This document shows positions 44,761-53,608 of a DNA stretch of 64,000 nucleotides, piece after piece. The stretch comes from Nitrososphaerota archaeon (lineage in GTDB: Archaea; Thermoproteota; Nitrososphaeria; Nitrososphaerales; Nitrosopumilaceae), in NCBI GenBank assembly GCA_028867595.1, contig JAGWGB010000002.1, forward strand, positions 62,001 through 126,000, in the 5' to 3' direction. Numbering within the stretch: the stretch's first letter is position 1; each line of letters begins with the position of its first letter. The notes below the pieces were generated by a model that saw only the letters and a program-made list of their open reading frames with translations, did no database searches and was not told the DNA's origin. The translations under genes were made by a program, and so were the position numbers.

Positions 44761-44768
44761 GTAATAAG
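44761..44768 (-). promoter_or_regulatory. TATA-like box for the NirK-like gene
   Basis: CTTATTAC on the minus strand is centred about 26 bases before the ATG at 44738, the spacing for a leaderless archaeal message. It supports this ATG over the longer upstream frame. Confidence 0.5.
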
Positions 44769-44782
44769 ACTACCTAAAAATT

Positions 44783-44796
44783 TGCAATTGATTGCA
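44783..44796. promoter_or_regulatory. Palindrome TGCAAT-TG-ATTGCA, candidate operator
   Basis: The same inverted repeat as at 41312-41325, differing only in the spacer, 45 bases before the NirK-like start codon and just upstream of the TATA-like box. Confidence 0.6.
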
Positions 44797-44942
44797 CTAT
44801 AGAATAATTCCACAATATTGTAAATTTAGTAAAAATATATGATAGAACTCAATTATAGAAAAAAATTCTGTATTCAAGATCCATAATTATATTAACACTT
44901 GTGCACACTGTCATTTTAGAGTTTCATAATTTTACCAATAGA

Positions 44943-45169
44943 TTTGTCAATAACAAAAAACTTGTCTATACTTGGCAGCCCACCGATGAGCCGGGCTTTC
45001 CCGAAACCATAGTAACGTGGGAATTGGAAGAAATAAGCAAGAACAAGACCAGATTAACATTAACTCTACAGGATTTGCAAATAAGGACCAAGTCAAAGGC
45101 CATTCCGAAGGATGGTCGTTCTTTCTTAATGAATTAGCTTCCTATCTTACAAAATTCCATGCATTGTAA
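44943..45169 (+). pseudogene. Frameshifted AHSA1/SRPBCC-domain remnant
   Basis: Two adjoining frames together give the C-terminal half of an AHSA1-type START-like domain. The first frame has KKLVYTWQPTDEPGFPETIVTWELEE ISKNKTRLTL split by a shift near 45070, and the second continues GFANKDQVKGHSEGWSFFLNELASYL to a stop at 45167. The N-terminal half is missing. It is a decayed gene; no start codon or promoter is assigned. Confidence 0.72.
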
Positions 45170-45178
45170 GTACAAATC

Positions 45179-45373
45179 CTAAAGGGATGGATGCCCGGCT
45201 GTTACCTGGCGAGAAAGATACGAGCTTTGCTGTAGCCGCTTTCCTAGATAAAACACGCCTGTAATCACGCCCATCTCGATAGGTGCAAGGCACCACAGGC
45301 AGACTAGAAGGATCTTCTTTCTTCTAGGTGACATACTCATAATCTGTGTGTACCATTGTGATACATACTTCAT
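45179..45373 (-). CDS. Possible small membrane protein
   Basis: A 64-residue frame with ATG start, a basic stretch SPRRKK and one hydrophobic segment (ILLVCLWCLAPIEMGVITGVF), then a basic tail. The charge pattern suits a single-span membrane protein. There is no recognised family and it could be chance. Confidence 0.4.
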   Translation of the reverse strand: MKYVSQWYTQIMSMSPRRKKILLVCLWCLAPIEMGVITGVFYLGKRLQQSSYLSRQVTAGHPSL

Positions 45374-45552
45374 TTCTTAAACATCTAATTGGCATACTCT
45401 GTCTTAAGGTTATACGTAGCACTCACTTGCACCAATAGATCGGCTCAGCCCCGTCTTGGAGTTGTATATCATAGAACTAGATGCTGGAAATTACAGAATT
45501 CTCATGGATTGCACTGACCAAACTTAATATTATTAAATAATACAAAAAAGCC

Positions 45553-45813
45553 GTGTTTCCAGAACGCTGCTCTGTTAGGGAAAGTGGAAAAGACTGCCCA
45601 ATGCCTCCGGAGTTTGTCATATCTGTAAAATCAGATTCTGGTGAATACATGGTAGGGGTAACATGCGACAAACACAAGAAAATGTTTGGCGATAAACTAG
45701 AGTCTCTACAGAAGGAAGGTAAGGTTCCGCAAGGATCTATTCATTTTGGTGAACTAAAGCCAGTGGGAACAAGCTGCATCAAGGTCGATCCAAACGACTT
45801 GATTCAACTTTGA
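45553..45813 (+). CDS. Conserved-looking small hypothetical protein
   Basis: An 86-residue soluble protein with GTG start. Three cysteines and one His (CSVRESGKDCPMPPEF, VTCDKHKKMF) suggest a metal site. AATATTATTAAATAAT lies about 20-30 bases upstream, consistent with a promoter. Its 3' end overlaps the convergent dehydrogenase gene by 35 bases. Function unknown. Confidence 0.7.
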   Translation: MFPERCSVRESGKDCPMPPEFVISVKSDSGEYMVGVTCDKHKKMFGDKLESLQKEGKVPQGSIHFGELKPVGTSCIKVDPNDLIQL

Positions 45814-46765
45814 CTTGGTAGATTGGTTTTTTCCCTGAAAGTGACAAAACGAGGTTTTGTACTGCTATTTCTGCCATTTTTCTTCTAGTTTCTACAGTAG
45901 CGCTTCCAATGTGTGGTGTTATGACAACATTTGGTAGTCTTGTTAAAGGATTAGAACCGTCTATTGGTTCGTTACCAAAGACATCCAAGGCAGCACCAGA
46001 AATAATTTTTCGTTTCAAGGCAGTGGCCAAGTCCTTTTCATTTATTATCTTTCCACGTGCAGTATTTACTAGAAACGAAGTTTTTTTCATTTTTTTGAGC
46101 AATTTGAGGTTAATCATTTCATGTGTCTTTGGGGTGTGTGGTGCATGAATGCTGATAACATCGCTTCTTCTGAATAATTCGTCAAATGAGACATATTTCA
46201 CATTAAGGCTTTTTTCCTTTTGAGGCAAGATTCGCTTTCTATTGTGGTATAATACTTTCATCTCAAACCCCGATGCTCTTTTTGCAACTGCCATGCCTAT
46301 TCTTCCCATGCCAAATATTCCAAGCGTCTTTCCATAAAGGTCTGAACCTAGGAACTCATACGGACCAAGTATTGTCTTCCATCTTCCTTTTCGAATCATC
46401 TTGTCTCCCTCGTTGACCCTGCGGAATAGATCTAGCATAAGCGCTATGGTAAGATCTGCTGTTGCCCTTGTAAGCACCTCGGGAGTATAGCTCACAACAA
46501 TTCCTCTCCTTGATGCTGCGTTGACGTTAATGTGATCGTACCCCACGCTAAACGTGGATATCGCTTTAAGACTAGATCCCGCACTTATCACATCTGCATC
46601 AATCTTGTCGTATGGATAACAAATCAAGCCATCCTTGTCTCTTATTTTGGACATGAGCAAATTTTTGGGCATGGGAATTTTTCCAGTATGAATCTCCACC
46701 TGGTATCTCTTCTTCAGCTCTTTTATTGCAAAATCATGCAAACGTCTTGTAAGTAAAATTTTCAT
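45779..46765 (-). CDS. D-2-hydroxyacid dehydrogenase (glyoxylate reductase-like)
   Basis: A 328-residue NAD(P)-dependent enzyme. The nucleotide-binding motif GKTLGIFGMGRIGMAVAKRA is near residues 145-164. Catalytic Arg and Glu lie in FLVNTARGKIINE and GAALDVFGNEPID, and the His in ITPHIGSAT. Closest in pattern to glyoxylate/hydroxypyruvate reductases of archaea; other 2-keto acids are possible substrates. Confidence 0.92.
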   Translation of the reverse strand: MKILLTRRLHDFAIKELKKRYQVEIHTGKIPMPKNLLMSKIRDKDGLICYPYDKIDADVISAGSSLKAISTFSVGYDHINVNAASRRGIVVSYTPEVLTRATADLTIALMLDLFRRVNEGDKMIRKGRWKTILGPYEFLGSDLYGKTLGIFGMGRIGMAVAKRASGFEMKVLYHNRKRILPQKEKSLNVKYVSFDELFRRSDVISIHAPHTPKTHEMINLKLLKKMKKTSFLVNTARGKIINEKDLATALKRKIISGAALDVFGNEPIDGSNPLTRLPNVVITPHIGSATVETRRKMAEIAVQNLVLSLSGKKPIYQVKVESSRLDRP

Positions 46766-46831
46766 TTAGAAAGGCACTCAAAAGCTCAATATGATAACTC
46801 ATTTATAATAACTCTGTGTAGTTATATCGAA

Positions 46832-46966
46832 TTGAAACACAAAGAAGAATTTGCTGTTTGTGTTCAATGCAGAAATCCCATTGAAAAATGTGTTTGTGTG
46901 TGTCCTTTCTGTGGTGAACGTGACAAATGCGAATGTGCTCTGTTTGATGCAGCTACTGGCGGCTAG
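46832..46966 (+). CDS. Very small Cys-rich protein
   Basis: A 44-residue frame with TTG start: Cys pairs in CVQC, KCVCVCPFCGE and KCEC give eight cysteines in 28 residues, ending DAATGG. The regular CxxC/CxC spacing suggests one or two zinc sites and argues for a real protein. TTTATAATA lies about 30 bases upstream. No family is recognised. Confidence 0.6.
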   Translation: MKHKEEFAVCVQCRNPIEKCVCVCPFCGERDKCECALFDAATGG

Positions 46967-46989
46967 ACCGAAAAACAGGAATCATAGCA

Positions 46990-46999
46990 TTATTAATAT
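46990..46999 (+). promoter_or_regulatory. TATA-like box for korAB
   Basis: TTATTAATAT is centred about 27 bases before the GTG start of korA, consistent with leaderless initiation and supporting this start codon. Confidence 0.5.
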
Positions 47000-47021
47000 T
47001 TGATGGAAGTTTAGATTCAAC

Positions 47022-48935
47022 GTGACCTCAATAGATCTAACGTGGGTTATCGGCGGTCCTCAGGGGGGAGGAGTTGAATCTGCTGCTAACATATTTGCAG
47101 GAGCCTGTGCCGGTTGCGGACTGCAAATCTTTGGAAAAAGAGAATATTATTCAAACATCAAGGGAGAACACAGTTATTTTGGAGTCAGGGTGTCTGACAA
47201 ACCAATTCGTTCTAACGTAACTGGTATCACAATGCTTGCTGCATTTGACGCAGAAACCATATTCAGACATGCAGATGATGTGTACAACGATGGCGCGATT
47301 GTATACGAAGCAGATCTTGAACAAATTAAGTCTGATGAGGTACCAACTCTTGACAAACCATTCAAGGATAGATTGGAAAAACGACTATCATCAAAAAATA
47401 AACCGTTTACCATAAAAGGTGTACTAGAAGAAGCAAAGGAAAGAGGAGTTATTCTATACCCTGTATCATTTAAGACAATACTTTCTACATTGGCAGACGA
47501 GATGAAAAACCCCGCAATTCGAGGTATGTTTAGAATGTTAAATGTCCTGTCTGTGTCTGTATCAATTGGCTTGCTCGGCCTGCCTCCTGACACGTTACTA
47601 CGTTCTGTAGATGGAGTATTTTCAAGCAAGCCAAAGATTGCAGAGATGAATAAACATGCAGCAAACTATGCATATAATTTTGCAACTGCCAAGTATCAGA
47701 AATTCAAACATCAATTATCTCAAATACCAAAAAATCAAGATACAATTCTTGTTCAAGGATTTCAATCTACAGGCCTTGGGAAAATGGCAGCAGGGTGCAG
47801 ATTTCAGTCATATTATCCTATAACACCTGCATCAGATGAGAGTGTATTTTTAGAATCTCACGAAACATTTGATGTTGAAAACAATAGGCCAGGTTCTAAT
47901 ATCATCGTACAAACTGAAGATGAAATTTCTGCAATAGGGATGCTAATTGGTGCAGCACTAACAGGTACACGAGCCGCTACTAGTACATCGGGACCAGGAT
48001 TCTCTCTTATGGCTGAAGCACTCGGCTGGGCTGGAATAAACGAAGTCCCAATAGTTGTCACACTTTACCAACGAAGTGGTCCATCCACAGGACTCCCAAC
48101 AAGACATGGGCAAGATGATCTACTTTCTGCAATTTATGCAGGACATGGAGACTTTCCAAGGATTGTATATGCCTCTGGAGATATCGAAGAAGGGTTCTAC
48201 GACACTGCAAAATGCTTCAATTTTGCAGAGACATTTCAAATGCCTGTAATTCACATGATGGATAAATTCATTGCAAGTACTGTGGCAAGTGTAAAAAGAT
48301 TTGATCCAAAAAAGATCACAATTGAACGAGGCAAACTCTTGGAAAAAATAAGTGACGGTGATTACAAGCGCTTTACCCCCTCGCCAGATGGTATATCGCC
48401 TAGGTCAAGGTTGGGATTAGAAAATGGCATATTTTGGAATACTGGAGATGAAAGTGATATCGAGGGGCATATCTCAGAAGACCCAGAAAACAGGATATAC
48501 AAGATGGATAAAAGAGCAAAAAAACTTGAAGTTGCCTTGGATACCATTCCAAAGGATGACCAAGCAGTAAATCATGGAATTTCTGACTTTTGCGTTATAA
48601 GCTGGGGTTCTACTAAAGGACCAATTCTTGATGCAATTGAAATGCTGCGAAAAGATAACTATAATGTTGGATTTGTACAAGTAAAACTGTTGCAGCCATT
48701 CCCTACAAACCACGTCAAATCCTTACTTCAGGGTGTTAAAACTATAATAGATGTGGAAGCAAATCATTCGGCACAACTTGGAAAACTGCTAAATGAAAAT
48801 TTGGATCGTAAAGTTGATTATTATATTGTAAAATATACTGGAAGAGCAATGACTTGTTCAGAATTGTACGAGTCAATTAAGAAGATCATAGACGGCAAAG
48901 CTGACAAAAGACAGGTGTTATCATATGGCGTCTAA
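47022..48935 (+). CDS. korA: 2-oxoacid:ferredoxin oxidoreductase, fused gamma/alpha subunit
   Basis: A 637-residue chain. The first about 200 residues form the gamma domain (GGPQGGGVESAANIF ... NIKGEHSYFGVRVSD), and the alpha domain starts near residue 250 with the CoA-region motif YYPITPASDES. With the beta subunit it should oxidise or carboxylate 2-oxoglutarate or pyruvate using ferredoxin, part of the central carbon route. No separate delta (ferredoxin) subunit is encoded nearby. It overlaps korB by 11 bases. Confidence 0.95.
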   Translation: MTSIDLTWVIGGPQGGGVESAANIFAGACAGCGLQIFGKREYYSNIKGEHSYFGVRVSDKPIRSNVTGITMLAAFDAETIFRHADDVYNDGAIVYEADLEQIKSDEVPTLDKPFKDRLEKRLSSKNKPFTIKGVLEEAKERGVILYPVSFKTILSTLADEMKNPAIRGMFRMLNVLSVSVSIGLLGLPPDTLLRSVDGVFSSKPKIAEMNKHAANYAYNFATAKYQKFKHQLSQIPKNQDTILVQGFQSTGLGKMAAGCRFQSYYPITPASDESVFLESHETFDVENNRPGSNIIVQTEDEISAIGMLIGAALTGTRAATSTSGPGFSLMAEALGWAGINEVPIVVTLYQRSGPSTGLPTRHGQDDLLSAIYAGHGDFPRIVYASGDIEEGFYDTAKCFNFAETFQMPVIHMMDKFIASTVASVKRFDPKKITIERGKLLEKISDGDYKRFTPSPDGISPRSRLGLENGIFWNTGDESDIEGHISEDPENRIYKMDKRAKKLEVALDTIPKDDQAVNHGISDFCVISWGSTKGPILDAIEMLRKDNYNVGFVQVKLLQPFPTNHVKSLLQGVKTIIDVEANHSAQLGKLLNENLDRKVDYYIVKYTGRAMTCSELYESIKKIIDGKADKRQVLSYGV

Positions 48936-49890
48936 TCTGTCTGATTACAAGACCGAAGTCCACAATGACTGGTGTCCTGGCTGTGGAGATTTTGGAATCG
49001 TAAGCGCAATTCAGATGGCATTGGCAGAAATGGCTATCCCAAGACACAAAGCTGCAATATTTTCTGGAGTTGGTTGTTCTGGCAAGACATCACATTATGT
49101 CAATGTTTACGGTGTACACACGTTACATGGACGAGTATTGACTTTTGCACAGGGTGCAAAGCTTGCAAACCCTGAAATGACAATTGTAGCAGCAGGAGGT
49201 GACGGTGATGGGCTAGGTATAGGTGCTGGTCACTTTGTCGCAGCAGGAAGGAGAAACGTGGACATGACTTATCTTATATTTAATAATGCAGTCTATGGCC
49301 TTACAAAAGGGCAAGCCTCTCCCACTCTCAAACTTGGCTTGAAAACAAAATCACTTCCAGAACCAAATGTAAATCAATCTGTAAACCCAATTGCATTGGC
49401 AATAGCAAGCGGTTTCACATTTGTTGCAAGGGGATATGCATATGACGTCAGACAACTAAAAGATCTGATTATTGCTGCAGTAAAACACAAGGGACTTTCC
49501 TTCCTTGACGTCCTGCAGCCTTGTCCTACCTATAATGACATTAACACAAGAGATTGGTTTGCAGGTATGGATCACATTGATGAGATAACAAAGAAACCGC
49601 GCCCAAGAATTTACAAGTTGGAAGACACGGGGTATGATCCAGTTGTGCACATTGATTCTCCAGATGAGGAAAACGCAAAGTTAACTCAGGCTCTCATAAA
49701 ATCAAACGAGTGGGATGATAAAATCCCGACAGGAATATTTTATAAAAATGAAATAATCGCACCATATGACGAAAGAATAGCAGATAGGATTCCAAACTAT
49801 CTTGAAAATCCTCCAGCGTATCAAGAAATCTCATCTAATGGCAAATCTATAACCAATATATCGAAAATTCTAGATTCACTTCAGGTCTAG
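48925..49890 (+). CDS. korB: 2-oxoacid:ferredoxin oxidoreductase, beta subunit
   Basis: A 321-residue subunit binding thiamine diphosphate through GGDGDGLGIGAGHF ... FNNAVYGLTKGQ. Cysteines in WCPGCGDFG, GVGCSGKT and QPCPTYND are those that hold the single [4Fe-4S] cluster in two-subunit family members. The ATG lies within the last codons of korA, so subunits are made in step. Confidence 0.96.
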   Translation: MASNLSDYKTEVHNDWCPGCGDFGIVSAIQMALAEMAIPRHKAAIFSGVGCSGKTSHYVNVYGVHTLHGRVLTFAQGAKLANPEMTIVAAGGDGDGLGIGAGHFVAAGRRNVDMTYLIFNNAVYGLTKGQASPTLKLGLKTKSLPEPNVNQSVNPIALAIASGFTFVARGYAYDVRQLKDLIIAAVKHKGLSFLDVLQPCPTYNDINTRDWFAGMDHIDEITKKPRPRIYKLEDTGYDPVVHIDSPDEENAKLTQALIKSNEWDDKIPTGIFYKNEIIAPYDERIADRIPNYLENPPAYQEISSNGKSITNISKILDSLQV

Positions 49891-49992
49891 TACTCCTGTA
49901 GAGCAAATCCATTCTTTTACATTGGAAGAATCGAATTTGATAACTGTAATGATATAAGTTATTAGCATGATGTACAGAAGAATAACTCTACA

Positions 49993-50427
49993 TTGAATTT
50001 AGAGGAAGTTAACAAAATATTCCGAAAATCAATTATCAAGGGATACTTCGAACCAAGTCTCCTAAATCTTGATTTCAAGAAATCAAACATAAAACATCCA
50101 ACTATGAGAGATGATGGACTGATGCAGACAAATCTACTCCATCTCTTTTTTGACATTGAGACAGGCTCTGATTATCCAGATGGCGACGAATGGTTTATGG
50201 CGGAATTTCTTTTTCCTTATAGCATAAAACTTCCTGACAATCTGAAAGGGCCTGATTACTTTAGCACAATGTCTGTCGGTGAGGGAAAGAGCTTTTGGCG
50301 ACACAGAGAGCTTATACGATACAAATATGGAAAATCAAAGAAGCTTGAAGAATCTCTTGATTTTATAGAAAAAAAATACCGCGAATTAAATTCTATGTTA
50401 GAACCTTTGGAAAAGGAAATCAAATAG
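49993..50427 (+). CDS. Hypothetical protein
   Basis: A 144-residue soluble protein, TTG start, with an acidic-aromatic middle (FFDIETGSDYPDGDEWFMAEF) and a coiled-coil-like C-terminus (SLDFIEKKYRELNSMLEPLEKEIK). No family recognised. It stands alone between korB and minus-strand unknowns. Confidence 0.68.
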   Translation: MNLEEVNKIFRKSIIKGYFEPSLLNLDFKKSNIKHPTMRDDGLMQTNLLHLFFDIETGSDYPDGDEWFMAEFLFPYSIKLPDNLKGPDYFSTMSVGEGKSFWRHRELIRYKYGKSKKLEESLDFIEKKYRELNSMLEPLEKEIK

Positions 50428-50452
50428 CATCTTATTTGTTCTGAAAAATCTA

Positions 50453-50950
50453 CTATATGCCATTTTCCGGCGTATTGTAGTCAACATTCCATCTCTGTGT
50501 TCTATCATCAAAATAGTATGTTACTTCAGAAATATCTTTAGGTATTTTTTGTGGGTCTAGGTGATACGGAAGAAGTTCCAAAACAAAATCTATTTTCTCA
50601 ATTGCAGAATCAAACAGACTTCTATCGCCTAGATCTAGGATGAACTTTATGCTTGGTTTGCCAACAAACTTGATGTAAACTCGTAGTGTTTTTCCCTCAC
50701 CACGTCTTCTCTTGAATTCCTTGAATATTGCCTTGGTTTTATCCCATCTTGCTTTTCCAAACCACTTGAAAAATGCATCATTGAATGCAAGAGGAAAAAC
50801 AATGTCAATTAATGTTGTAAAGTCGTCATCAGGTTGTTCTCGTTTGTCTTCCTCTACTTGGAAAAGACTGTGAAGAAGACTATACAACACCTCCAACTCC
50901 CAAGGGGACACACCATAAAATTTCAGCGAAAGCGGGGGTTTGGCACTCAT
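50453..50950 (-). CDS. Hypothetical protein
   Basis: A 165-residue soluble protein with ATG start. A basic segment (FKEFKRRRGEGKTLRVYIKF) sits in the middle and the C-terminus ends TYYFDDRTQRWNVDYN. No family recognised; part of a run of three minus-strand unknowns. Confidence 0.7.
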   Translation of the reverse strand: MSAKPPLSLKFYGVSPWELEVLYSLLHSLFQVEEDKREQPDDDFTTLIDIVFPLAFNDAFFKWFGKARWDKTKAIFKEFKRRRGEGKTLRVYIKFVGKPSIKFILDLGDRSLFDSAIEKIDFVLELLPYHLDPQKIPKDISEVTYYFDDRTQRWNVDYNTPENGI

Positions 50951-51027
50951 CTAATCTAACTCCGAAAAAATTCTAATTAAAGTTTCAATTCTTTTTACGA
51001 AGGAATTGGCTTTCGTATGAAAAGCAT

Positions 51028-51477
51028 CTAGGACACATGTACTTGATTGAATATGTAAAATCTGACCAATTCGTTTGCACGCTTGTACTGGTGTTCCAAA
51101 TTTCCTATTTTTGCATAATAAATGTCGTCTAGCATATCTTTTTCTTCTTTTGTCACCTTTCTGCCTAGCAAGTGGTCATAACTTGGACCATCGTAAAATA
51201 TTGCCTTGGCAAATCCCATAAACGTATCAACGAGCACATTGTCATGTAGAACTGTGCTCATTTTTGCTGAACCTATGGCTTGTCCGATAAAACAATGCTT
51301 GCTATTTTCTTGTTTTAGTGTGTCACAAGTGGCAGAAGATTCTATCTTGGCCCTTTGTAGTGAAGAAAGATGGTTCCATAACCACTCTACCTTGTTGAGG
51401 TATTCTTGCTCATGTCTATTTAGCATATGGCCATTGTCCTTCCACGACATTGCCATACCTTGTAATTGGTAGAACAT
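51028..51477 (-). CDS. Hypothetical helical protein
   Basis: A 149-residue, mostly helical protein (KVEWLWNHLSSLQRAKIESS ... NELVRFYIFNQ), ATG start with other Met codons close behind. No motif is recognised and no membrane segment is present. Confidence 0.65.
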   Translation of the reverse strand: MFYQLQGMAMSWKDNGHMLNRHEQEYLNKVEWLWNHLSSLQRAKIESSATCDTLKQENSKHCFIGQAIGSAKMSTVLHDNVLVDTFMGFAKAIFYDGPSYDHLLGRKVTKEEKDMLDDIYYAKIGNLEHQYKRANELVRFYIFNQVHVS

Positions 51478-51511
51478 TGATTTAAGAATTGAATCTGAAC
51501 TGTATTTGTGA

Positions 51512-52060
51512 CTAGATGGTCAGAAGATACTTGAATAGATATAGGACACCTGTCGCTCCTATGAAAAACACCATTGGCTTCCATGCCAAAACTGGAAAGC
51601 TTGGGGTTTTGAGCTGGACCATATAGTTGTCAACTACTGCCTTGACATACTTGCGTATTCTCTCATTCCAGATCTTGTATTCTATTTGGTGTTTTTTGAG
51701 CAAGACCTCAATTTCGTACAAGACTGGTGTACGCTGACAAAATAGGTGCTGAAGATAGTCTCGCGAAACCTCGACTTCTGCATGTATTGCAACCAAACCC
51801 TTTTTCATCTCAAGCAGTCTTACATGCATCTCCCACGGTTTTTTGAGTTTTAATGACAAACCGTGACCTATTTGCGTAGTTTGCTTGTGCTCAAACTTGA
51901 CATGTGTGAAACCCTCATGAGCGAAGATCTTTAGCAATTCATCAACGCTCTTTTTTACCACGATTGTGAGTTGCTCTACGCCGTTTGTATCCACCTTTAC
52001 CTTTGCCTTCACTCCATCTAGGAGTGATACCGTCTTTGGATATCGAGTGAGGAATTCCAT
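51512..52060 (-). CDS. Hypothetical protein with C-terminal membrane anchor
   Basis: A 182-residue protein. The first 150 residues look like an alpha/beta cytoplasmic domain; one membrane segment (PMVFFIGATGVLYLFKYLL) closes it, a tail-anchored layout. TTTTAATAG on the minus strand is 26 bases before the ATG. Function unknown. Confidence 0.75.
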   Translation of the reverse strand: MEFLTRYPKTVSLLDGVKAKVKVDTNGVEQLTIVVKKSVDELLKIFAHEGFTHVKFEHKQTTQIGHGLSLKLKKPWEMHVRLLEMKKGLVAIHAEVEVSRDYLQHLFCQRTPVLYEIEVLLKKHQIEYKIWNERIRKYVKAVVDNYMVQLKTPSFPVLAWKPMVFFIGATGVLYLFKYLLTI

Positions 52061-52101
52061 AATCAGCCGTCAAATTTACCTCTATTAAAACTATAGTTGT
52101 A

Positions 52102-52872
52102 TCAGATTCTTGTTCCTAGTCCACGAACATATACACACTGATCATAGGAAATAGCCATCTCATTTTCACGAATCTGTCTGTCTGTAAGCTTGGCACCTGA
52201 ATCTCTCACAAGTGCAGCTGGAATGGCTTCAGAGCCTTCACCCATCTTGAGGTTTGCAATGGACGCCAGATTGTCTGCAACAGCTTGTAATGTAACCTTG
52301 AGTGGATTTCCGTGCAAGTCTTTTTGACCTCTAAGATCTGATAACGGTTCTATACCAGAACATGCAATTGCAACACCAATTGTTCCGACTCTGGAAGGCA
52401 TCAATCTACTGTCTACGATGATGATTCCAACATGGATTTGATATGTGAGAAGAAATTTGCGCCTAAGTTGTTCTGCTACTACATATGGATCAGTTGGATA
52501 TAGGATCACTGAACCTTTTTTTGCATTGGATTTATCGATACCTGCATTTGGAGCCATGATGTAATCTGATGATGTTATGACAAATCCAGGAATGCCGCCA
52601 AAGATCACATCTGATTCTCTTAAGATAACTTCAGCTATCTTTGGTTTGATTTGAAACCTTGATGCAACTCTTTCAGCTTCTGGGGAAGGTATCACTTTGT
52701 CGTATTCGACTATTCTTCCTTGTGAATTTGCAACATATTTGCTTGATATGACAATGACATCACCAGTTTGCGGTTTTATTTCATTAATTTCAAGATCTGA
52801 TTTCAGGCTTTCAAAGAGATCAAATTTGCCGTCCTTCGGAGTTGACTTTATAGAGATCACGGAAAGTGGCAT
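52102..52872 (-). CDS. cofE: Coenzyme F420-0:L-glutamate ligase
   Basis: A 256-residue enzyme that adds glutamates to the deazaflavin F420. The family blocks KPQTGDVIVISSKYVANSQGR-like start, VDSRLMPSRVGTIGVAIACSGIEPL and GEGSEAIPAALVRD are present. F420 biosynthesis is known from thaumarchaea. The other cof genes are not in this window. TAAATAATAAATTC upstream serves as a TATA-like element. Confidence 0.94.
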   Translation of the reverse strand: MPLSVISIKSTPKDGKFDLFESLKSDLEINEIKPQTGDVIVISSKYVANSQGRIVEYDKVIPSPEAERVASRFQIKPKIAEVILRESDVIFGGIPGFVITSSDYIMAPNAGIDKSNAKKGSVILYPTDPYVVAEQLRRKFLLTYQIHVGIIIVDSRLMPSRVGTIGVAIACSGIEPLSDLRGQKDLHGNPLKVTLQAVADNLASIANLKMGEGSEAIPAALVRDSGAKLTDRQIRENEMAISYDQCVYVRGLGTRI

Positions 52873-52923
52873 GACATCTTGTGTTTGAATTTATTATTTA
52901 GCGTTCTGCAGATGTGGCAGTCA

Positions 52924-53547
52924 TCACGATTGGCCCTTGCTTTGCTTTGAAACAATTTTTCTCCTAACAATGAATGCAATCAGACCTGCCGCAATTACAA
53001 CCAATATGCCGTCAATCAAAACATGGCTGTTGTCTGTGCTGGAAACATCTGTATTGACTATGGTGCTATTCTGAACTGTAGTGTCCAAAGACGTTTGGTT
53101 GTCTTCTTGTGGCACTCCCTGTACTATGTAAACAGGAAAAGTAGCCTCATCAAGCGAGCCGGCGCTGGACTTTGAGATATCCGTATCGTTCAAGTCAATT
53201 TCAACTTGGTAATTTCCTGGATTGTCAAATTGATATGGTATTCCTACTTTTCCTGCTATGGTGGACCCGCCTGGCATCACAAATACAGGCTCGGTTGAAT
53301 TTCTTATGACAAGTTTATAGTAAATGTCGCCTCGGGGCGCCTTTGTCTGCGGATCTAAAAATTGTAGGAGAATGATAGTGGGTTGTCCTGAGACGGGGAT
53401 TGATGGTGAAGTCGAAAGTTCTACGTATGCCAATCCCTTACTTGAAAGTCTAATTTGCGGTGCAGATTCTTCTTGTGCAAAAGCTATGCATTGGAGCAAT
53501 GATATCAGTATGATGAAAGATAACACTTGCAAAAGCCTAGAAGTCAC
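52924..53547 (-). CDS. Secreted protein with C-terminal membrane anchor
   Basis: A 207-residue protein: signal peptide (LLQVLSFIILISLLQCIAFA), a beta-rich extracellular domain (SIPVSGQPTIILLQFLDPQT), an Asn/Thr/Ser-rich linker, and a membrane segment (GILVVIAAGLIAFIV) with a basic tail. GTG start. No family is assigned; it is built like the anchored protein at 42226-43290. Confidence 0.78.
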   Translation of the reverse strand: MTSRLLQVLSFIILISLLQCIAFAQEESAPQIRLSSKGLAYVELSTSPSIPVSGQPTIILLQFLDPQTKAPRGDIYYKLVIRNSTEPVFVMPGGSTIAGKVGIPYQFDNPGNYQVEIDLNDTDISKSSAGSLDEATFPVYIVQGVPQEDNQTSLDTTVQNSTIVNTDVSSTDNSHVLIDGILVVIAAGLIAFIVRRKIVSKQSKGQS

Positions 53548-53608
53548 TTCTTTTCTAGATGGCTTTTGATGGAATGTAAATCTTTGTAAGTACTCCTTTC
53601 TGCAAACG

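Larger units (their letters stand above)
44733..44952. repeat. Duplicated upstream region, copy 2
   Basis: The counterpart of 41261-41487, lying upstream of the NirK-like gene. Shared blocks include AAATTTGCAATTGATTGCA with CTATAGA, TTATAGAAAAAAATTCTGTA and TTAACACTTGT, in the same order and with similar spacing. The match fades at about 44952, where a broken coding frame begins. Confidence 0.85.

Noticed and set aside
45477-45677. 66-residue minus-strand frame
   Set aside because: Overlaps the better-supported plus-strand gene at 45553-45813 and has no promoter-like element or motif.
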